Positions 11,501 to 23,915 of a stretch of 64,000 bases of DNA are shown in pieces. Below the pieces are notes generated by a model. It did no database searches, had not been told where the DNA came from, and saw only the letters and a list, made by a program, of their open reading frames with translations. How positions within the stretch are numbered: the stretch's first letter is position 1; each line of letters starts with the position of its first letter. This DNA is from Actinomortierella ambigua (taxonomy: Eukaryota; Mortierellomycota; Mortierellomycetes; Mortierellales; Mortierellaceae). The translations under genes and the position numbers were made by a program. The stretch spans positions 62,001 through 126,000 of the forward strand of contig JAAAJB010000008.1 in NCBI GenBank assembly GCA_016098155.1, given 5' to 3'.

Positions 11501-13139
11501 TGCACAGTCCCGTGGGTCTCCTGACGGCTTTGGTTTGTTGGATCCGGTGTAGTCATCGCCAACAAAATCCCAGCCAAAGGCGACTTTGCACCCAGCACCA
11601 AAACACCCTCCCAAATCTGGGTGGGTGTAGTCGATGCCAGTATCTAAATTGTAAAATATAGAGTGCACGGGCGTGTCAGCAGCAAAGCTATTATTGTCTC
11701 GCTTTGACGGCACTTTTGCTTGTTACAAACTCGTTTACCAATCACCCCGACTTTGACGCCTTCGCCGGTCAGACCGAGCTCCGAATGGACACGGTTCACG
11801 CTGGTAAGCTTTAGACTACCAATTTTTCGAAAGGGGAAAAAAAATAATACTCGTGAGCGATATGCAAGAAAAAAACACACACACATACACATACAGTCTT
11901 GCTCGCTTACGAATCGGTCACCAGAGCGTTGGTGCTTGGCTGCGAGGGCAATGGAGGGGCCACGATAGACTAGCCATGTGTTGAAAAAGATTTACTATGC
12001 AGGTTAGGAGCGTGGTACCACAGCAAGCCATTTTGTAGTGAAAAGGGAAGGGCGGTTGGGGGAGTGAGGGGCACAGGTAGGTGAAAAAAAAAACGGAGAA
12101 GGAAAAGGGGAGCATGAAGGGGTGAGGAGGGAAAAGCCATGTCTTATTCAAGAGCACAAGAAGTTGCTTTATGAAATGAGCCAAAGTGATACCCAGGAGT
12201 AGAGGGTTGGATAAAGGGAGGAGTGGCACTGCAGGCGTGCTTACCAGCGGTGTCAGAGAATGCAGCGACTCCATCGTTTGGACCTGCTGTAGTTCGGCAG
12301 GGTCAGTGATCTCGACAGAGACGCCGTTCAAGAGTGTCTTGAATTGATGGCGAACATGGACAGAACGGAAGTTCTTGATGCTTTCCATGAAGCGAGCAGC
12401 GTCTTGAGCAGCCTGAGGATGGTCAGGTGGCGTGGCAAACTCGATCAGGTATGCATTGGACCTAGTGGTCAAGGAGAGGAGGGTTGTTTATGGCCAATCA
12501 GTCCCACAACACTCCACTTGGTCTGTTGGATGGTATTACTGGACCCCGATGACCTTCACATGCCTGCTTCTTACCTGAATCCAGCTTCTTGAGGATCAGT
12601 CGTCGGAAAGGCTGCAGCGTTCCAGGCAAGCGACAGCGCCGACAGGCCAATGGGCAGTACAGTCTTAAACCTCATTCTACTATGATGTGAACACTGAACA
12701 AGGGTTCTCACCAAGGGGACAAAAATGGAAAAGTGGTGGAGGTGGAAGGAAGGACGGAGCGAAGGCTAAGAAGTGGATTTAAAGAAAGTAGATGTGTGCA
12801 GGGAGATGATCAAGAAAAGAGAGGAGGACGTGGCACAGCGGAAAAAATCACTCTTCAGCCCTTTGTGCAGAGTTGTGGTCGTTACTGTCACAGCAAACAC
12901 AGATGGAAAGATGTGCACACAATGGTGGAGGGTGTTCGTTGGGGAAGAAAGGGGTATTAAATCTCGCCCCCCTTTTTCTCGACTGAACAGTGGCCACCAG
13001 AAAGAGCGAGCAGTATTCAAGCGGCGGATGTGAACAATGAAGAAAGGTGTGGACTGGAGGGTGGATGGGATGGCGGTGCCTAGTAAGGACAGGAAAGAAG
13101 AATGAAGGTGCGGAGAAGGTCAGTCTCACTTAGGAGATA
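8530..13139 (-). repeat. Left arm of a large inverted duplication (subtilase gene unit)
   Basis: The reverse complement of this segment aligns by eye with about 39607-44281. It covers the whole subtilase gene, about 460 nt of promoter and about 180 nt of 3' flank. The 5' limit is seen in the shared GTGAGAC.GACCTT and CCTGTCCTTA.TAGGCAC stretches. The 3' limit is seen in the shared GCCGTCTT.TGCATCTCATGCTT stretch. Similarity fades into low-complexity sequence at both ends, so the edges are approximate. Confidence 0.85.
8711..12675 (-). CDS. Secreted subtilisin-like serine protease (S8) with PA and Fn3-like domains, copy 1
   Basis: Nine exons in transcript order: 12675-12575, 12461-12245, 11969-11911, 11815-11739, 11643-11431, 11303-10962, 10870-10404, 10320-10283 and 10181-8711. 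All junctions keep frame and give 994 residues. It begins MRFKTVLPIGLSALSLAW (secretion signal), then an I9-type propeptide. The catalytic triad is Asp152 (DTGIDYTHP), His201 (GHGTHVAGI) and Ser519 (GTSMASPHAAG); GNEAN supplies the likely oxyanion Asn. A PA domain is inserted between His and Ser (about 360-465). A beta-rich Fn3-like region follows, roughly 630-760. It resembles large Vpr-type secreted endopeptidases that degrade external protein. The exon structure matches the copy at 40081-44085: eight exons have identical lengths and the last is one codon shorter here. Confidence 0.92.
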
Positions 13140-15778
13140 GTCGCTCGCAGTAAGGCGCCAACATCACACATACTTACGCCTGCTGTGATATGATCTCGCC
13201 TTCTGGCACCTTTTGGTGCTAGGGTCGGATGGAGTAAAGAATGCTTAAAAAGAAAAGAAAAGAGGAAATCAAGCGTGGCAAGTTGTGCGATGGTCAAGAC
13301 AGCACCAAGTGTGGCAAACAGGTGAAGTGAAAGGGTGCTGTTCGTGGATTCGGAGCGGTACCTCTCTTTATCGGACACACGTCAACACCAGTTCAAAACG
13401 GACGTCTTAGACAAGGCGATTGAGCTTTTGTATTGTAGTGCCCCTGAGTGTTTAAGGAGTTGCGTCCCCGACTCCTCTGTTACATTCTATCTTTCCTTCT
13501 CCGTAAAGTGTGTGTATTGGCGTGGTCTCCGTGTTTTTTTTTTAACACTGTTAAACAAAAAAGCTCGTTCCAGAGGGGCTTGATCGTCCCTTGTGTACCT
13601 AGCTGGCTGCAAGGCTGCAAGGGTGCATGCTTTAAGTTTTTTGAAGGCAGGAAGTGCCACCAAAGCACCCTCCTTGTAGCGACTCTGAGACCTCATTTGG
13701 TCACATGCCGAAATTACAATCTAAAGTGTGCTGGTTACATCCGCTTCTTTTCCACAGACGCCAGTTGGTACTTGAGATTATTTCTTGATTTTTTTTCGCC
13801 TTCTCTCCTCCTCAGCAGTCTTGGTTTCTGTTTGTCTCTTTCGACTGGCAGCTGGCGCCTGAGGCATCAGTTCTTGATTCTTGCTGTATCCGCTGTCGTC
13901 CGCTAGAATCTGCGTTCAATGGCTTGAGAGCATCCTACTGTCACGCTGAACATTGGTAAGCTCGCGGTGCGCGTCAAGGAGGCACGGGTGAAGGAGGTGT
14001 TCCTCGAGGTTGTTCGAGGAGCGGCTTGAGGGGCCGTTCTATATCTCGAGAAGGTCAGTGGTTCTCCTGACGACGACTAGGACAAGCAGTCTTGCGTTTG
14101 CCTTTATCACCCACAGTCCACGGTAAGCATGGCGGAGGTGACGAATATAGCGAGGAGGGCGAAGAGGGTAGTGCACACCGTCAGAATCCAACAGTTGCAG
14201 CAGTTTCTCCAGAGCTTCATGGTGTTCCTTTATTCCAATGACAACGCAAAAAGGGGACGAATGGCTGAGTTCAGGCACATTGTAGACGGTTTGTTGCGGA
14301 TGATCGACGGATCGATCGGGGCCAAGAGAGATGAAGAAAACAAGGTGATCATCGGGATCGGACTCGTCAAGTTTTCTAGACAAGCGGGTTGTCGTCATTG
14401 GATGGCACTTTCCTGTCATATGTTGTTCAGTTGGCTCACTCGTTGGGATACATTGTGGGCGAGCATCACAGCTCCAGGAAGTGTCTCCGCTGCACAGGTT
14501 TTGTAGCCCGCACCTAGAGCCTCCGTCGATTGTATTGCGAGACCTGCCAAAAGTGTATGCCCCGAGATATGATGGCGGAACATGATCTTTGCAACGTGAT
14601 GCGCGGTTGCCTGGAGAATGGGGAGCGCCAAGACTATTCGTGACCTGTTGACGAACACGGCAACTTCCATGGAATCGCAGCCACATGTGGGTCGCGACGA
14701 GGATAGCCCGAAGATAACGGACGCAGCAAGAATTACGAACTGATGCCCCCAGGCATCAACTGCCAGAATAAATCACTACTGATAAGGACATAAGGCGACG
14801 CAAGACGTCTGTGGATATCCCACAGAAGGTTGTGTTGTGGCGCCCAAGTTTTTCTGTCATGTGATGTGTGTGTGGTGTGTGCCTTTCAAACTCCCTCCTG
14901 CCCCTCATTCAATTCCCTCCTCCTCTCTTCCATTTCCCATTGGTTGATCTCTCCACCTTCTCAAGTCTTGTCTCTCTCTCTGCCCGCTTGCCTGGATCGT
15001 CTCTTTCTTGCTTTCATTCACTCTTTGTTTCTCTCTCTTTTCTGTACGTTGTTTGTCTTGTTTCTTCTTTCTTTGCTCGGCTCAACAGCCCCTTCATCTC
15101 TCTTTTCATTTTTAGCACCTAAACAAAAAGAGTGGTCGTGATGGTCATCAGCCTTTTGTTTGATTCATTTGTGATGGCTATCCACCACTGTAGATTGTGT
15201 TTCGGAGCGTGCTCCGTATCTTGAACTTCTCCTTGTCATTGTATCTCGACGTTTGGCTGCTGACGTGTCTTTTATTCAATTGTCTCGATGGCCTTTATTT
15301 TTCCTTTCCTTTTACCTATTACCATGACCATTCCCGTTTTTTTTGTTGGCTGTGCTTTTCCCTTTCTCGGTTGACTCGGCGCAATCTTTGCATGTTCGTT
15401 CGCTGTGCCTATCTTCGTCTTCTTCATTGCACTGCTTCGTCTATCGTCTTGTGTCTTCCACCCGCCGTCTTCCCTGTCCCTTGACTTTGCGCGTGCCCTG
15501 AATATTTCTTCTCAGGTTTGCCATACGTCTCCAAGCTTAACAACGAAGGTGTGACCCCCTGACTTGCATTCCAACTGCTTCTTTTTATCTCTGTTCGTCA
15601 CCACGTTCCATCCTTCTTACTCTGCCCTCTTTCTTTTCGTCTTTTTGTTGTTGTTGTTCATTCCCGCAGACAGCAGCAGCCTCCTTTTTGTTTTTCTTGT
15701 GTCATTTCCTCCTCCTTTCCCTACTTTCCCTTCTCCCTACCTACCTCCCACCGGCCTCCGACGAACCCGTTCTCGACC
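13140..15778. other. Intergenic region with unassigned open frames and a pyrimidine-rich leader
   Basis: From 13140 to about 14700 there are overlapping open frames on both strands, notably 14039-14686 (-, 215 codons) and 14129-14506 (+, 125 codons). Neither matches a family I know, and both could be decayed sequence. From about 14870 to 15778 the plus strand is strongly C/T-rich, fitting a long leader and promoter for the RRM gene that starts at 15779. Confidence 0.45.
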
Positions 15779-17527
15779 ATGAAGCGTAGCAACGATTACA
15801 TCCAGTCCCATGACGCCTACAAGAAACCCCGTGTTGCACAAACATACAACAATTTCCACGGCCACGGGAATCTTGGTTCTTCTGGTGCAGCAGACCTGTA
15901 CGGCAATGCCGGTGCTTACGGAGTCAACCCAATGATGATGGGCGCCTACAGTCAGCCTGTCGGTGGCCCTTACGGTGGCGATCAGTCGATGGTGAACCCC
16001 TATGGCTCGATTACACAACAGTACCAGAACCCAGCTGCATTCGCACCAGGATACGGCGCTACCCCTTTCCAAGTCTCATTCCCATCTGCGACTGGCACTG
16101 GCGGCGTACCTGCAGGACGTACCGTCTATATCGGAGGTATCCCTTCAGACGCGGCAATGGAGGATGTCTTGAATTTGGTCAAGACTGGCATGGTGGAGCA
16201 TGCCAAGTTGTTGCCTGAGAAGAACTGTGCGTTCATCTCGTTCATGGACGGCAACTCTGCCTCGCTTTTCCATCACGAGGCGACGACGCGCAAGTTTTCA
16301 ATCAACGGACAGGAGATCAAGGTTGGTTGGGGTAAGGCATCGCCAGTGCCCAGCCACATCCTGCAGGCTGTCCAGCAGAACGCAACGCGCAACGTGTTTA
16401 TCGGCAACGTGGACTCGGCGGTGACAGAGCAGACACTTCGCGACGACATGAGTCAATACGGCACGATCGACACGATCAAGATTCTGCGGGACAAGAATAT
16501 TGCCTTTGTCCATTTTAGCAGCATCCAGAGCGCCATCAAGGCTGTCACCAACCTGCCCCATGAGCCCAACTATACCAGCCGCCGAGTCTTTTACGGCAAG
16601 GATCGATGTGCCAAGAACATGGCTGGCTCGACGACCGGTTCTGGGAGCATGCAGGGAAGCTTTGCTTTCAACCCTGCCTTTGGCGGTCAATATGGAGCGG
16701 CGATGCCGGTCTCGTTCTCGCCCGTGTTTGACCGGTTCAGCCCCGCCGGGGGTTCGATGAACCCTGGCAAGACGTATTCGAACGGCGTTTCGCAGAGTGC
16801 ACTGACGGCGCAGGGCAGTCGTACGGTCTACCTGGGCAACATTAGCCCAGATACGACGTGCGAGGACATTTGCAACGTGATCCGCGGAGGCATTCTGAAC
16901 AACATCCGGTATCTACCAAGCAAGCACATTGCATTTGTGTCGTTTGTGGACCCGCAAGCGGCGATGAACTTTTTCAACCAGGCGACGTACAATGGCGTGA
17001 TGGTGAAGAACCGTCGACTGAAGGTCGGATGGGGCCAGAATGCGCATTCGCTACCACCGCAGGTGGTGCAGGCGCTGCAGGATGGAGCGACGCGCAATGT
17101 GTACCTGGGCAACATTGAGGAGGGATGGACGGAGGACAAGCTGCGCCAGGACTTTGCCGAGTTTGGCGACATTGAGCTGGTGAATATTCTGAAGGACAAG
17201 AACTGTGGTTTTGTCAACTTTACCAACATCTTGTCGGCCGTCAAGGCCATCGAGGGCATCCGCAAGAAGCCCGAGTACGCCAAGGTGAAGGTCAACCATG
17301 GCAAGGACCGCTGTGGCAACCCTCCCAAGCCAGTCAAGAATAGCAATGACCGTGCTGGTGGCAGCGGCAGCGGCGGCGGCCACCATCATAACGGCAACAG
17401 CAACAACAGCAGCAGCAGCAACCAGAACGGAGATCATGACCATGGTTCTGGTTCGGCCGGTGGCGATGGTGGAAACGACGACAAGGTGTTTGATGAGGAT
17501 GATGACATGTTTGGCAGTGGCATCTGA
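15779..17527 (+). CDS. Four-RRM RNA-binding protein, Mrn1/Nrd1(Cip2)-like
   Basis: An uninterrupted frame of 582 residues. After a Tyr/Gly/Asn-rich N-terminus come four RNA recognition motifs. Their RNP2 strands are RTVYIGGIPS (about 113), RNVFIGNVDS (about 203), RTVYLGNISP (about 345) and RNVYLGNIEE (about 437). The matching RNP1-like strands include KNCAFISFMD, KNIAFVHFSS, KHIAFVSFVD and KNCGFVNFTN. Two RRM pairs separated by a Gly/Ser/Pro-rich linker are typical of yeast Mrn1 and S. pombe Nrd1/Cip2, which bind mRNAs and affect their stability or translation. The C-terminus is Gly/His/Asn/Ser-rich with an acidic end (DEDDDMF). It is intronless, unlike most neighbours. Ortholog naming rests on domain order only. 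Confidence 0.85.
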   Translation: MKRSNDYIQSHDAYKKPRVAQTYNNFHGHGNLGSSGAADLYGNAGAYGVNPMMMGAYSQPVGGPYGGDQSMVNPYGSITQQYQNPAAFAPGYGATPFQVSFPSATGTGGVPAGRTVYIGGIPSDAAMEDVLNLVKTGMVEHAKLLPEKNCAFISFMDGNSASLFHHEATTRKFSINGQEIKVGWGKASPVPSHILQAVQQNATRNVFIGNVDSAVTEQTLRDDMSQYGTIDTIKILRDKNIAFVHFSSIQSAIKAVTNLPHEPNYTSRRVFYGKDRCAKNMAGSTTGSGSMQGSFAFNPAFGGQYGAAMPVSFSPVFDRFSPAGGSMNPGKTYSNGVSQSALTAQGSRTVYLGNISPDTTCEDICNVIRGGILNNIRYLPSKHIAFVSFVDPQAAMNFFNQATYNGVMVKNRRLKVGWGQNAHSLPPQVVQALQDGATRNVYLGNIEEGWTEDKLRQDFAEFGDIELVNILKDKNCGFVNFTNILSAVKAIEGIRKKPEYAKVKVNHGKDRCGNPPKPVKNSNDRAGGSGSGGGHHHNGNSNNSSSSNQNGDHDHGSGSAGGDGGNDDKVFDEDDDMFGSGI

Positions 17528-17791
17528 AACACACACAATCAACCATTAAGCTTCTATGGTTTTTGATTGATCCTACTTACACATTCAACCAGTTTTTTTT
17601 CTTTTTTGTTGTGCAATCCCCTCTTTTGTTTGCAATGACTGTATCAATACATCTTTGTGTTTCTTATTTTTATTTTCTTGTGTTAGTGAGTGTTGTACAC
17701 ACTGGATATGCAATCCTCGGGAGGCATGAGATATTGGTACAATTGGGGATTGATTGCGGAAACGTCAAGGCGAGAAGAATCAACACAGGGC

Positions 17792-20700
17792 TCAGAGTCG
17801 CTGATGATCATTTCGTTGCCTTGATCGGATCTCATCGTCAAGGGCGACAAGACCGCAAAGTGATCCTGTGCGCAGTAGGTCGACAATGGCTAGACTGGAC
17901 GAGATCTGACTATAGAACCTCTTGTGGCCACGGTGGAGAGCACTGCTGGATCCACTGAGCTGGCGAGGCTGTTGGTGTGATGCCGTCCGCATGGGTCGAT
18001 GCTGGTAGTGTGTATGATAGGGCGAAACGGCCACTGAAGAGGATATGGGCGACCGGGGCGCCGAGGCCGGGTGACAGTGTGTGGCCGAAAGGGTGATGGC
18101 ATGCGTGTGCTGCGCCTGTGGGGCAATGGAGGGTCGAAGGCTGAACCCTCGTCCAGGCCAGGGTGATGATGCTGATGGTGTTGACGAAGAGGAAGAGGAA
18201 GATGGCGACGAGCTAGTTGACTGAGGGGGTATGGCTAGGTAAGCAGGAGGGTGTCTAAAATCCTGAGACACTGGGACAAAATCATCATCATCATCATCCA
18301 GGGATTCTTCGTCCTGCTCTGCAAAGGCTGCCTCTTCCTCCTCTTCTTCTTGTTGCTCCTTTGCGCGCATGCGCGTTTCGGCGTCGATCAACATGCTCAT
18401 GATGCGCTCATGATCGCGCTCGAGCGCATATCGGTATGCCGCGCCTTCTTCCAGCCGATGGTCGGCGCCATACTCCAGAAGCACCTTGACGGCTTCCTCG
18501 TGTCCGTACTGGCAGGCCAGCTGAAGTGGCCTGCCTTCGTGGATATTCACATCAGCGCCATGGTCGAGCAGAATGGTAATGATTTGCGCTTGGCCTAAAA
18601 GCCGGAAAAGAAAACGTTGGGAAGAAGTGGGGGAGGGGGAGATGAGGACAAAAAAAGAAGGTTAGGACAACGGGGGAGGTGAGTTCATCCATAGCGAATT
18701 TCACGCCATTAGTTTTTCCTGGGTTTGTCAAGCACCAAGAATGTTTGAACACAGAGCAAAAGCTGTTCCATTGAACCCGGAAAATTGCTTTGTTGTTGTT
18801 GTTGTTGTTGAAGGGTTCGCTGAAGGAGGAGAGGTGAGACAGGGAGGAGGAGGAGAGGGAAAGGTTCTTTGATGGTATCTTACCTCTCTGTGCTGCCCCA
18901 CGAAGAGCGATGCAGCCTCGCCAATGTGTCCCGGCGCCACTTTCGCACAAGAGCCGCACGATATCCACATGGCCTTGCTCGGTCGCATACCGCAATGGTA
19001 TACCGTCCAGATCAAAGTCAGCGCCAGCCTGGATCAGGGCACGCACGGTCTCGACGTGGCCTCGTTTGCAGGCGACAAGGAGTGCATGGTCATGCGCCGA
19101 ATGGACATTGGCGCCGTACTCGAGCAACAGCCTCACCATGGCCGTGTCGCCTGCCTGGGCGGCGTATCGTAGTGCTCGGTCGTCATCGCTCGAGATGTCG
19201 AGGCCTCCAAACTTGACTCGCGATGCTTTGGTTGCCCCCATGGACGTCTTCCACCGTCCATTGGTTGTTGAGGCAGAACCTCTATGTTTTTGTTTTTGTT
19301 TTGGCCCGAGTTGCTGTTGCCCATGCTGTTCATGCTGTTGCTGTTGCTGTTGCCCATGCTGTTCATGCTGTTTCTGTTGCTGTTGCTGTTGCTGCTGCTG
19401 TTGTTGTGTCAGTCGATGTGAGCGGTGAGGTGGTTGGAGCTGCTGATATTGTCCCTGCACCTGTTCTCCCTGCTCTCGCTCGACCTGGGCTCCTTGCACC
19501 TCGGCATAGTCGATCAAGATCTGAACAGTATTGAGATGCGAGGCCATGTAAGCTCTCTCAAAGGCTTTGTTGAGGCCATACGCGGTTGGTCCATCATGAG
19601 GATCGTGACTTGAGAGGAGGATCCGTACAATTTCTAACAGTGAGAAAAAAAATCACACACATCACACATATAAGGAATGGATGGATGAGTGGGCGTTTCA
19701 CAGTTGTGTTTCGTCAGTGAGGTGCGTGAGAAGGGTGGCTAAAGGGAAGAAGGTGGGCACGAGTTCTGCGCGCCTTACACAAACAAAAATAAACATGCTG
19801 ACATCTCCCCTGTCTCCCCCTTTCCAACTAGCCATGCGTGCTTGTTTTTTTTCACTCCTTCCCAACAAATTGTGCGTCAAACCACATTCTTGTCGCCTCC
19901 TGTACTGATAATGCACCGTGAATAATGGCGGTCTAGTAGGGAGGTGGGGGCAGAGGTGAGGTACGCACCATTTTCGCCAGCTTCAGCCGCCTCGCGAAGA
20001 AACCAATCGTTATGTCGATGAAGGTCGATCCTTGGCTCCGAATGATGTAGTAAATACCGCACGACTTCGACATGGCCTTTGGCACACGCCCACCGGAAGC
20101 TGAAAATAGGTGCATGTTGTGTTGTTGTTATTGTTGTGTAAAATGAGAGAGGGAATATTTTAATGGTCAGTCAGCTCTTCTGTGCTTTCATTTGTTATTG
20201 TCTAATCGATACATGGCCATAGGGAAAAGATGTTTGCCATCCAAGTATGAGAAGGGCAGCTCTCATCTTTGGTCATTTTCCTCGTGTCGTTTCGAGCAAT
20301 GTCCTGTGCGCTTTGTCCAGTCGAATTGCTTCTAGCTCACACTCCCCTCCTTTGTACCCCCTCATCCCACGACCGCAGAACAACAACTAGCTCACAAAAA
20401 AAAAAAAAAAAAAAAAACACCACCCATGAACTCCGTCTTATCTGACTCGAAAACGAAGGGCAAAGTGTGAGAACGAGGTCATTTTCATCACACCACAGCT
20501 GTCTGCACTCAGTTCTGCCGAGTATCTTCCTCCACCCTTCGTATTCATCCCTCTCTATACACATGCACACATACAAGCATGCGGAGATGAAAGTCCGATA
20601 AAAAAAAAGAGGGTGGCGAGGAGAATCAACAACAACAATGTGCGGCGGTTGGAACGTCCATCACTCCATCCCTCATCACCCCCCTGGCTCGGTTCAATCG

Positions 20701-21537
20701 AGCAGATTTTATCTCCCCCCCCCCTTTTTTTTCCCTTGCCCTGTTGCTTGAAGACCCTATTGCTCATCTTTTTTGTTAGGTCTGTCTTGTCAGAAGGACC
20801 ATCTCTTCCAACCTTCCTTTCCTCGTTTCTCTCTCTCCCCCTTTTATTCCGAGAAAAAAAAACAGGACTTACAGAAACTCGTCTGGATCGCGATGCTGTG
20901 CACCCATGTTGATCAACAAAAGCACGACCGGTGCGCTTGCGTTGAGCAGCGAAGCTGCAAGACAGTCCCGTTCAACAATGGCCCGTGACAAGACTTTGGC
21001 CCGTCCGTGTTGAGCCAGGAGATACTTGGACTGAAGAAAAGTTGAAGAGGATAGTTGATGGAACTGGCGACAGGTGTGAAGGAGGGCTCGAGGCTGACCC
21101 AGGTAGCAAAGGATTTCCTCAAGTATCTCAATCGGAAGGTCGAGTAACGAGGTGGTGGTCGTAGTCGGCCTCCGAGCAGGGGTGGTTGCAGTTGTCATGG
21201 TGAGAGGAAGGAATGAAAGCGACGACGGTGACGATGTTGATGACAAAGATATAGACGAGGAGGAACAGGGTAAAGAAAACGAGCAAAGTTGATGGGGTGT
21301 GTTGCAGACAAGTTTCGGCGAGGGCACGGGTTTTAGTATGGGTATTGTTGCAGCACAAGGTTGGGGCTGTGACAGGGATGAGGAAAGAGTCGAGGGAGAA
21401 GACGAAAGGGCGGCTACAGGTTGGATGGGTGGAGATTGTTGCCGCGGTTGCTGTGGTTGTTGGAGTTGTTGTGACGACGGCTGTTGTCGAGAAGATGGGT
21501 CAACTGACAATCCTGACGACGAGACCTGAAGAGCCAT
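17792..21537 (-). CDS. F-box and ankyrin-repeat protein
   Basis: Four exons in transcript order: 21537-20873, 20099-19969, 19633-18884 and 18594-17792. Phases agree and give about 782 residues. The first 125 residues are Gln/Ser/Pro/Thr-rich. An F-box-like segment follows (LLDLPIEILEEILCYLGQPR, about 130-150, then LLHTCRQFHQL), then ankyrin repeats such as GHVEVVRYLLHH, AGDTAMVRLLLEYGANV, GHVETVRALIQAGADF, GHVDIVRLLCESGA and GHEEAVKVLLEYGAD. A long Gln/His tract (about 340-375) splits the ankyrin region. The tail has Glu and Asp runs and is Ser/Pro-rich. Expected role: substrate receptor of an SCF ubiquitin ligase, with ankyrins as the target-binding surface. Intron 1 is about 770 nt and could hide another exon. 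The gene is divergent from UBC12. Confidence 0.8.
20396..20417. repeat. A(22) homopolymer
   Basis: A 22-base adenine run inside the long first intron of the F-box/ankyrin gene; it reads as T on the coding strand. Confidence 0.9.
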
Positions 21538-22642
21538 ACAGGTGGGGGAACCAAAGACAAGGATTCAAAAGTGTGTAGTAGATTTCGAGTAAAAGTCGGC
21601 AGTAGGTTGATGAAGGGGACAGAGAGAGAAAGTCTTTGGAGTGAAGAAGTGAGAGAGACAAATAAGCGAAGAATGGTTGGAAAGACAGACAAGAAAAAAA
21701 AAAAGAAAAGGAGAAGGTGAGAGGATGAACAAGAGGAATAAAGAAGGTTTTGCTTGGGTTGTACGAGGTTGAATGACCAATGTAATGCAGCGCGATGTGC
21801 AAGTGATAAGGAACGAAGGGGGTGATGATGAGAAAGGATTCTGCTGTGATATTGAGCAAAAGGGATGATGAATGAAGGGGGTAGATGATCACCCAGCAGC
21901 GTTGGAGAGACAAGAGAGAGGAGAAAGAGTCAAGGGGGGGGGGTGAAGCGAGCGAGAGAGACATGTAAAAAAAAAGGTTTGTAGTGTTTCTCCACAAACC
22001 GCTCTTCCTTCTCTCTGCAATCTCTGACAAAATTTTTCTGCCAAGCCCGAGTGTGTGGGCATCATGATGAGCCAGAGAGGCCACGGCCACGTGGTATGGA
22101 TGGCGACGAGTCGAGCGCCGCTCTTGACCACACCATACCATGTACACACTACTAAGACACGCACCCACACACAAGCACACGCATACACACGCTCACCACA
22201 CTTGTTGACCACTTTCGTAACAGGGTTGATCCAACGTCACACGATTGGTGGCAACATGGGCTATCCTTGCGCACCAACACTCCCTTCCTCCCTTCTGTTC
22301 ATTCTTCCCTCCCCTACTATTTTTGATCCCTGCGCTGTCGGTGGCCCTGCCAGACCACAAAGGATGTGCATGCCTGGTCGATACAGGTAGGAGCAACCAA
22401 CATGTCCTCCCTTTCTCTGTCTCTCTCTGGTTCGTCTGTCAAAGTCTAAAAAAAAGTGGCTTTGCACGCCGCTGGCTCGAGACAAAAAAGAAGTTGGTGC
22501 ATTGCCCCAAACCAACTTCTTCAGCACACTCACATCCCCCCTCCTCTTCCTTGCAATCCATTCGACGCTCCTCCCTCCTTCACCCCTCACTTCTTCATCC
22601 ATCCCGCATCCTTACACGCCCAAAGCACCACCCACATTAACA
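21538..22642. promoter_or_regulatory. Divergent promoter region, F-box/ankyrin gene and UBC12
   Basis: About 1.1 kb separates the two start codons. The left half is purine-rich on the plus strand, so it is a pyrimidine-rich leader for the minus-strand gene. The right half (about 22280-22640) is C/T-rich on the plus strand, the same layout for UBC12. No protein gene was recognised in between. Confidence 0.5.
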
Positions 22643-23915
22643 ATGATTAACATTTGGTCTTTGAAGAAGGCAAATGCCAACGTCGCCCAGAAAAAGCCAA
22701 AAGTCAGCGCTGCTCAAATTCGCGTTCAGAAAGGTAAATGACACCCCCCGTCCGTGCCTGAATGCCAGCTCTGCTCGTCCATGGGCAAACTGCGGCAAGA
22801 GTGAATGCTCCTATACATGACTGTGTTAGGTTCTAGACATGACCTTGAATGCACTTGCCGAATTCTTGTCTAACCTTTATGTCTTGCTTCCTGCCTGTCT
22901 GTCATTGCCTTCCCCCCATGTATGCTCGCATAGATTTGAGTGAGCTGGAGCTACCCAAGACGATGAAGACGCACTTCCCTGTTGCTGAGGACTTGCTGAA
23001 CTTTGAGCTCGAAATCTCGCCTGACGAGGGTATGTGGTCAGAGTACTCATTCGACTGCCAATGCAGGATGGAGGTCTGTCATGGGAGCCTTCCATGGCGC
23101 GGTAGCAGCACTCTCTTAAAGGTGCCAGCGCGACGCGAGACTTCGCGCGCGATACCAGACCAGAAGAGGAGGAACTCTCCTTCGAAACATGGAGTGGGAA
23201 ATCTCGATGACCGATAAGGGAGACGACTCGCAAGGGCAAGCTTACCTTGGTTTTCCCCAAGGTATTCACTCGGTTGTTGATCTGCCTTGCCACTAACGCC
23301 TCTCATCGGATACTTGGACTGGAACTTTTAGGCTTCTACGCAGGTGGTACCTTCAAGTTTTCATTCGCTGTCAATGGAAACTACCCTCATGAGCCACCAA
23401 AAGTCAAGTGTCAGCAGAAGGTATGTCTATGAAACGGTCCAGAATTGCAAGGCCATGTTGCGGTTGATCACTGCTATCGTGCTGACAGGATTCCACGTTT
23501 TCTTTGCTTGGCCTTAGATCTACCACCCTAACATCGACAACGACGGCAACATCTGCTTAAATATTCTGCGTGAGGACTGGAAGCCTGTACTGACATTAAA
23601 TTCGGTCATGGTTGGACTTCAGTACCTGCTGCTCGAGCCTAACGCTGATGATCCTTTGAACAAGTGTAAGTTGGATCGCAAAGGAGAGGGATGGGGCACA
23701 AATTCAGGGTTTTTATTTCGTATTAAACTATCCCTCTCTGACACATACACACTCTCTATCGCTCTCTCTCTCTCTCTCTCAAACCATTTTACCCTCTAGC
23801 TGCCGCTGAGGATCTGCGAAGCAACCGAAAGAACTTTGAGATCAACGTCCGCAGGAGTCTGGGAGGTGGTTCGGTCAGCGGTTTCCAATACGACAACGTC
23901 CTTACCAAGAAGTAA
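22643..23915 (+). CDS. UBC12: NEDD8-conjugating enzyme E2 (UBC12)
   Basis: Five exons (22643-22733, 22934-23029, 23332-23420, 23518-23665, 23800-23915) give 179 residues, close to the family length. The N-terminus MINIWSLKK matches the docking peptide with which Ubc12 enzymes recognise the NEDD8 E1. The E2 fold includes [10 protein letters not shown] and [12 protein letters not shown], with the catalytic Cys at residue 105 in [19 protein letters not shown]12 passes NEDD8 from the Uba3/Ula1 E1 to cullins and so switches on cullin-RING ligases. The neighbour across the divergent promoter encodes an F-box protein, the type of subunit whose ligase UBC12 activates. All splice sites are canonical GT..AG and phases agree. 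Confidence 0.95.

Noticed and set aside
19223..19534. Plus-strand frame of Val/Ala repeats
   Set aside because: Antisense shadow of the Gln-rich tract in the F-box/ankyrin gene.
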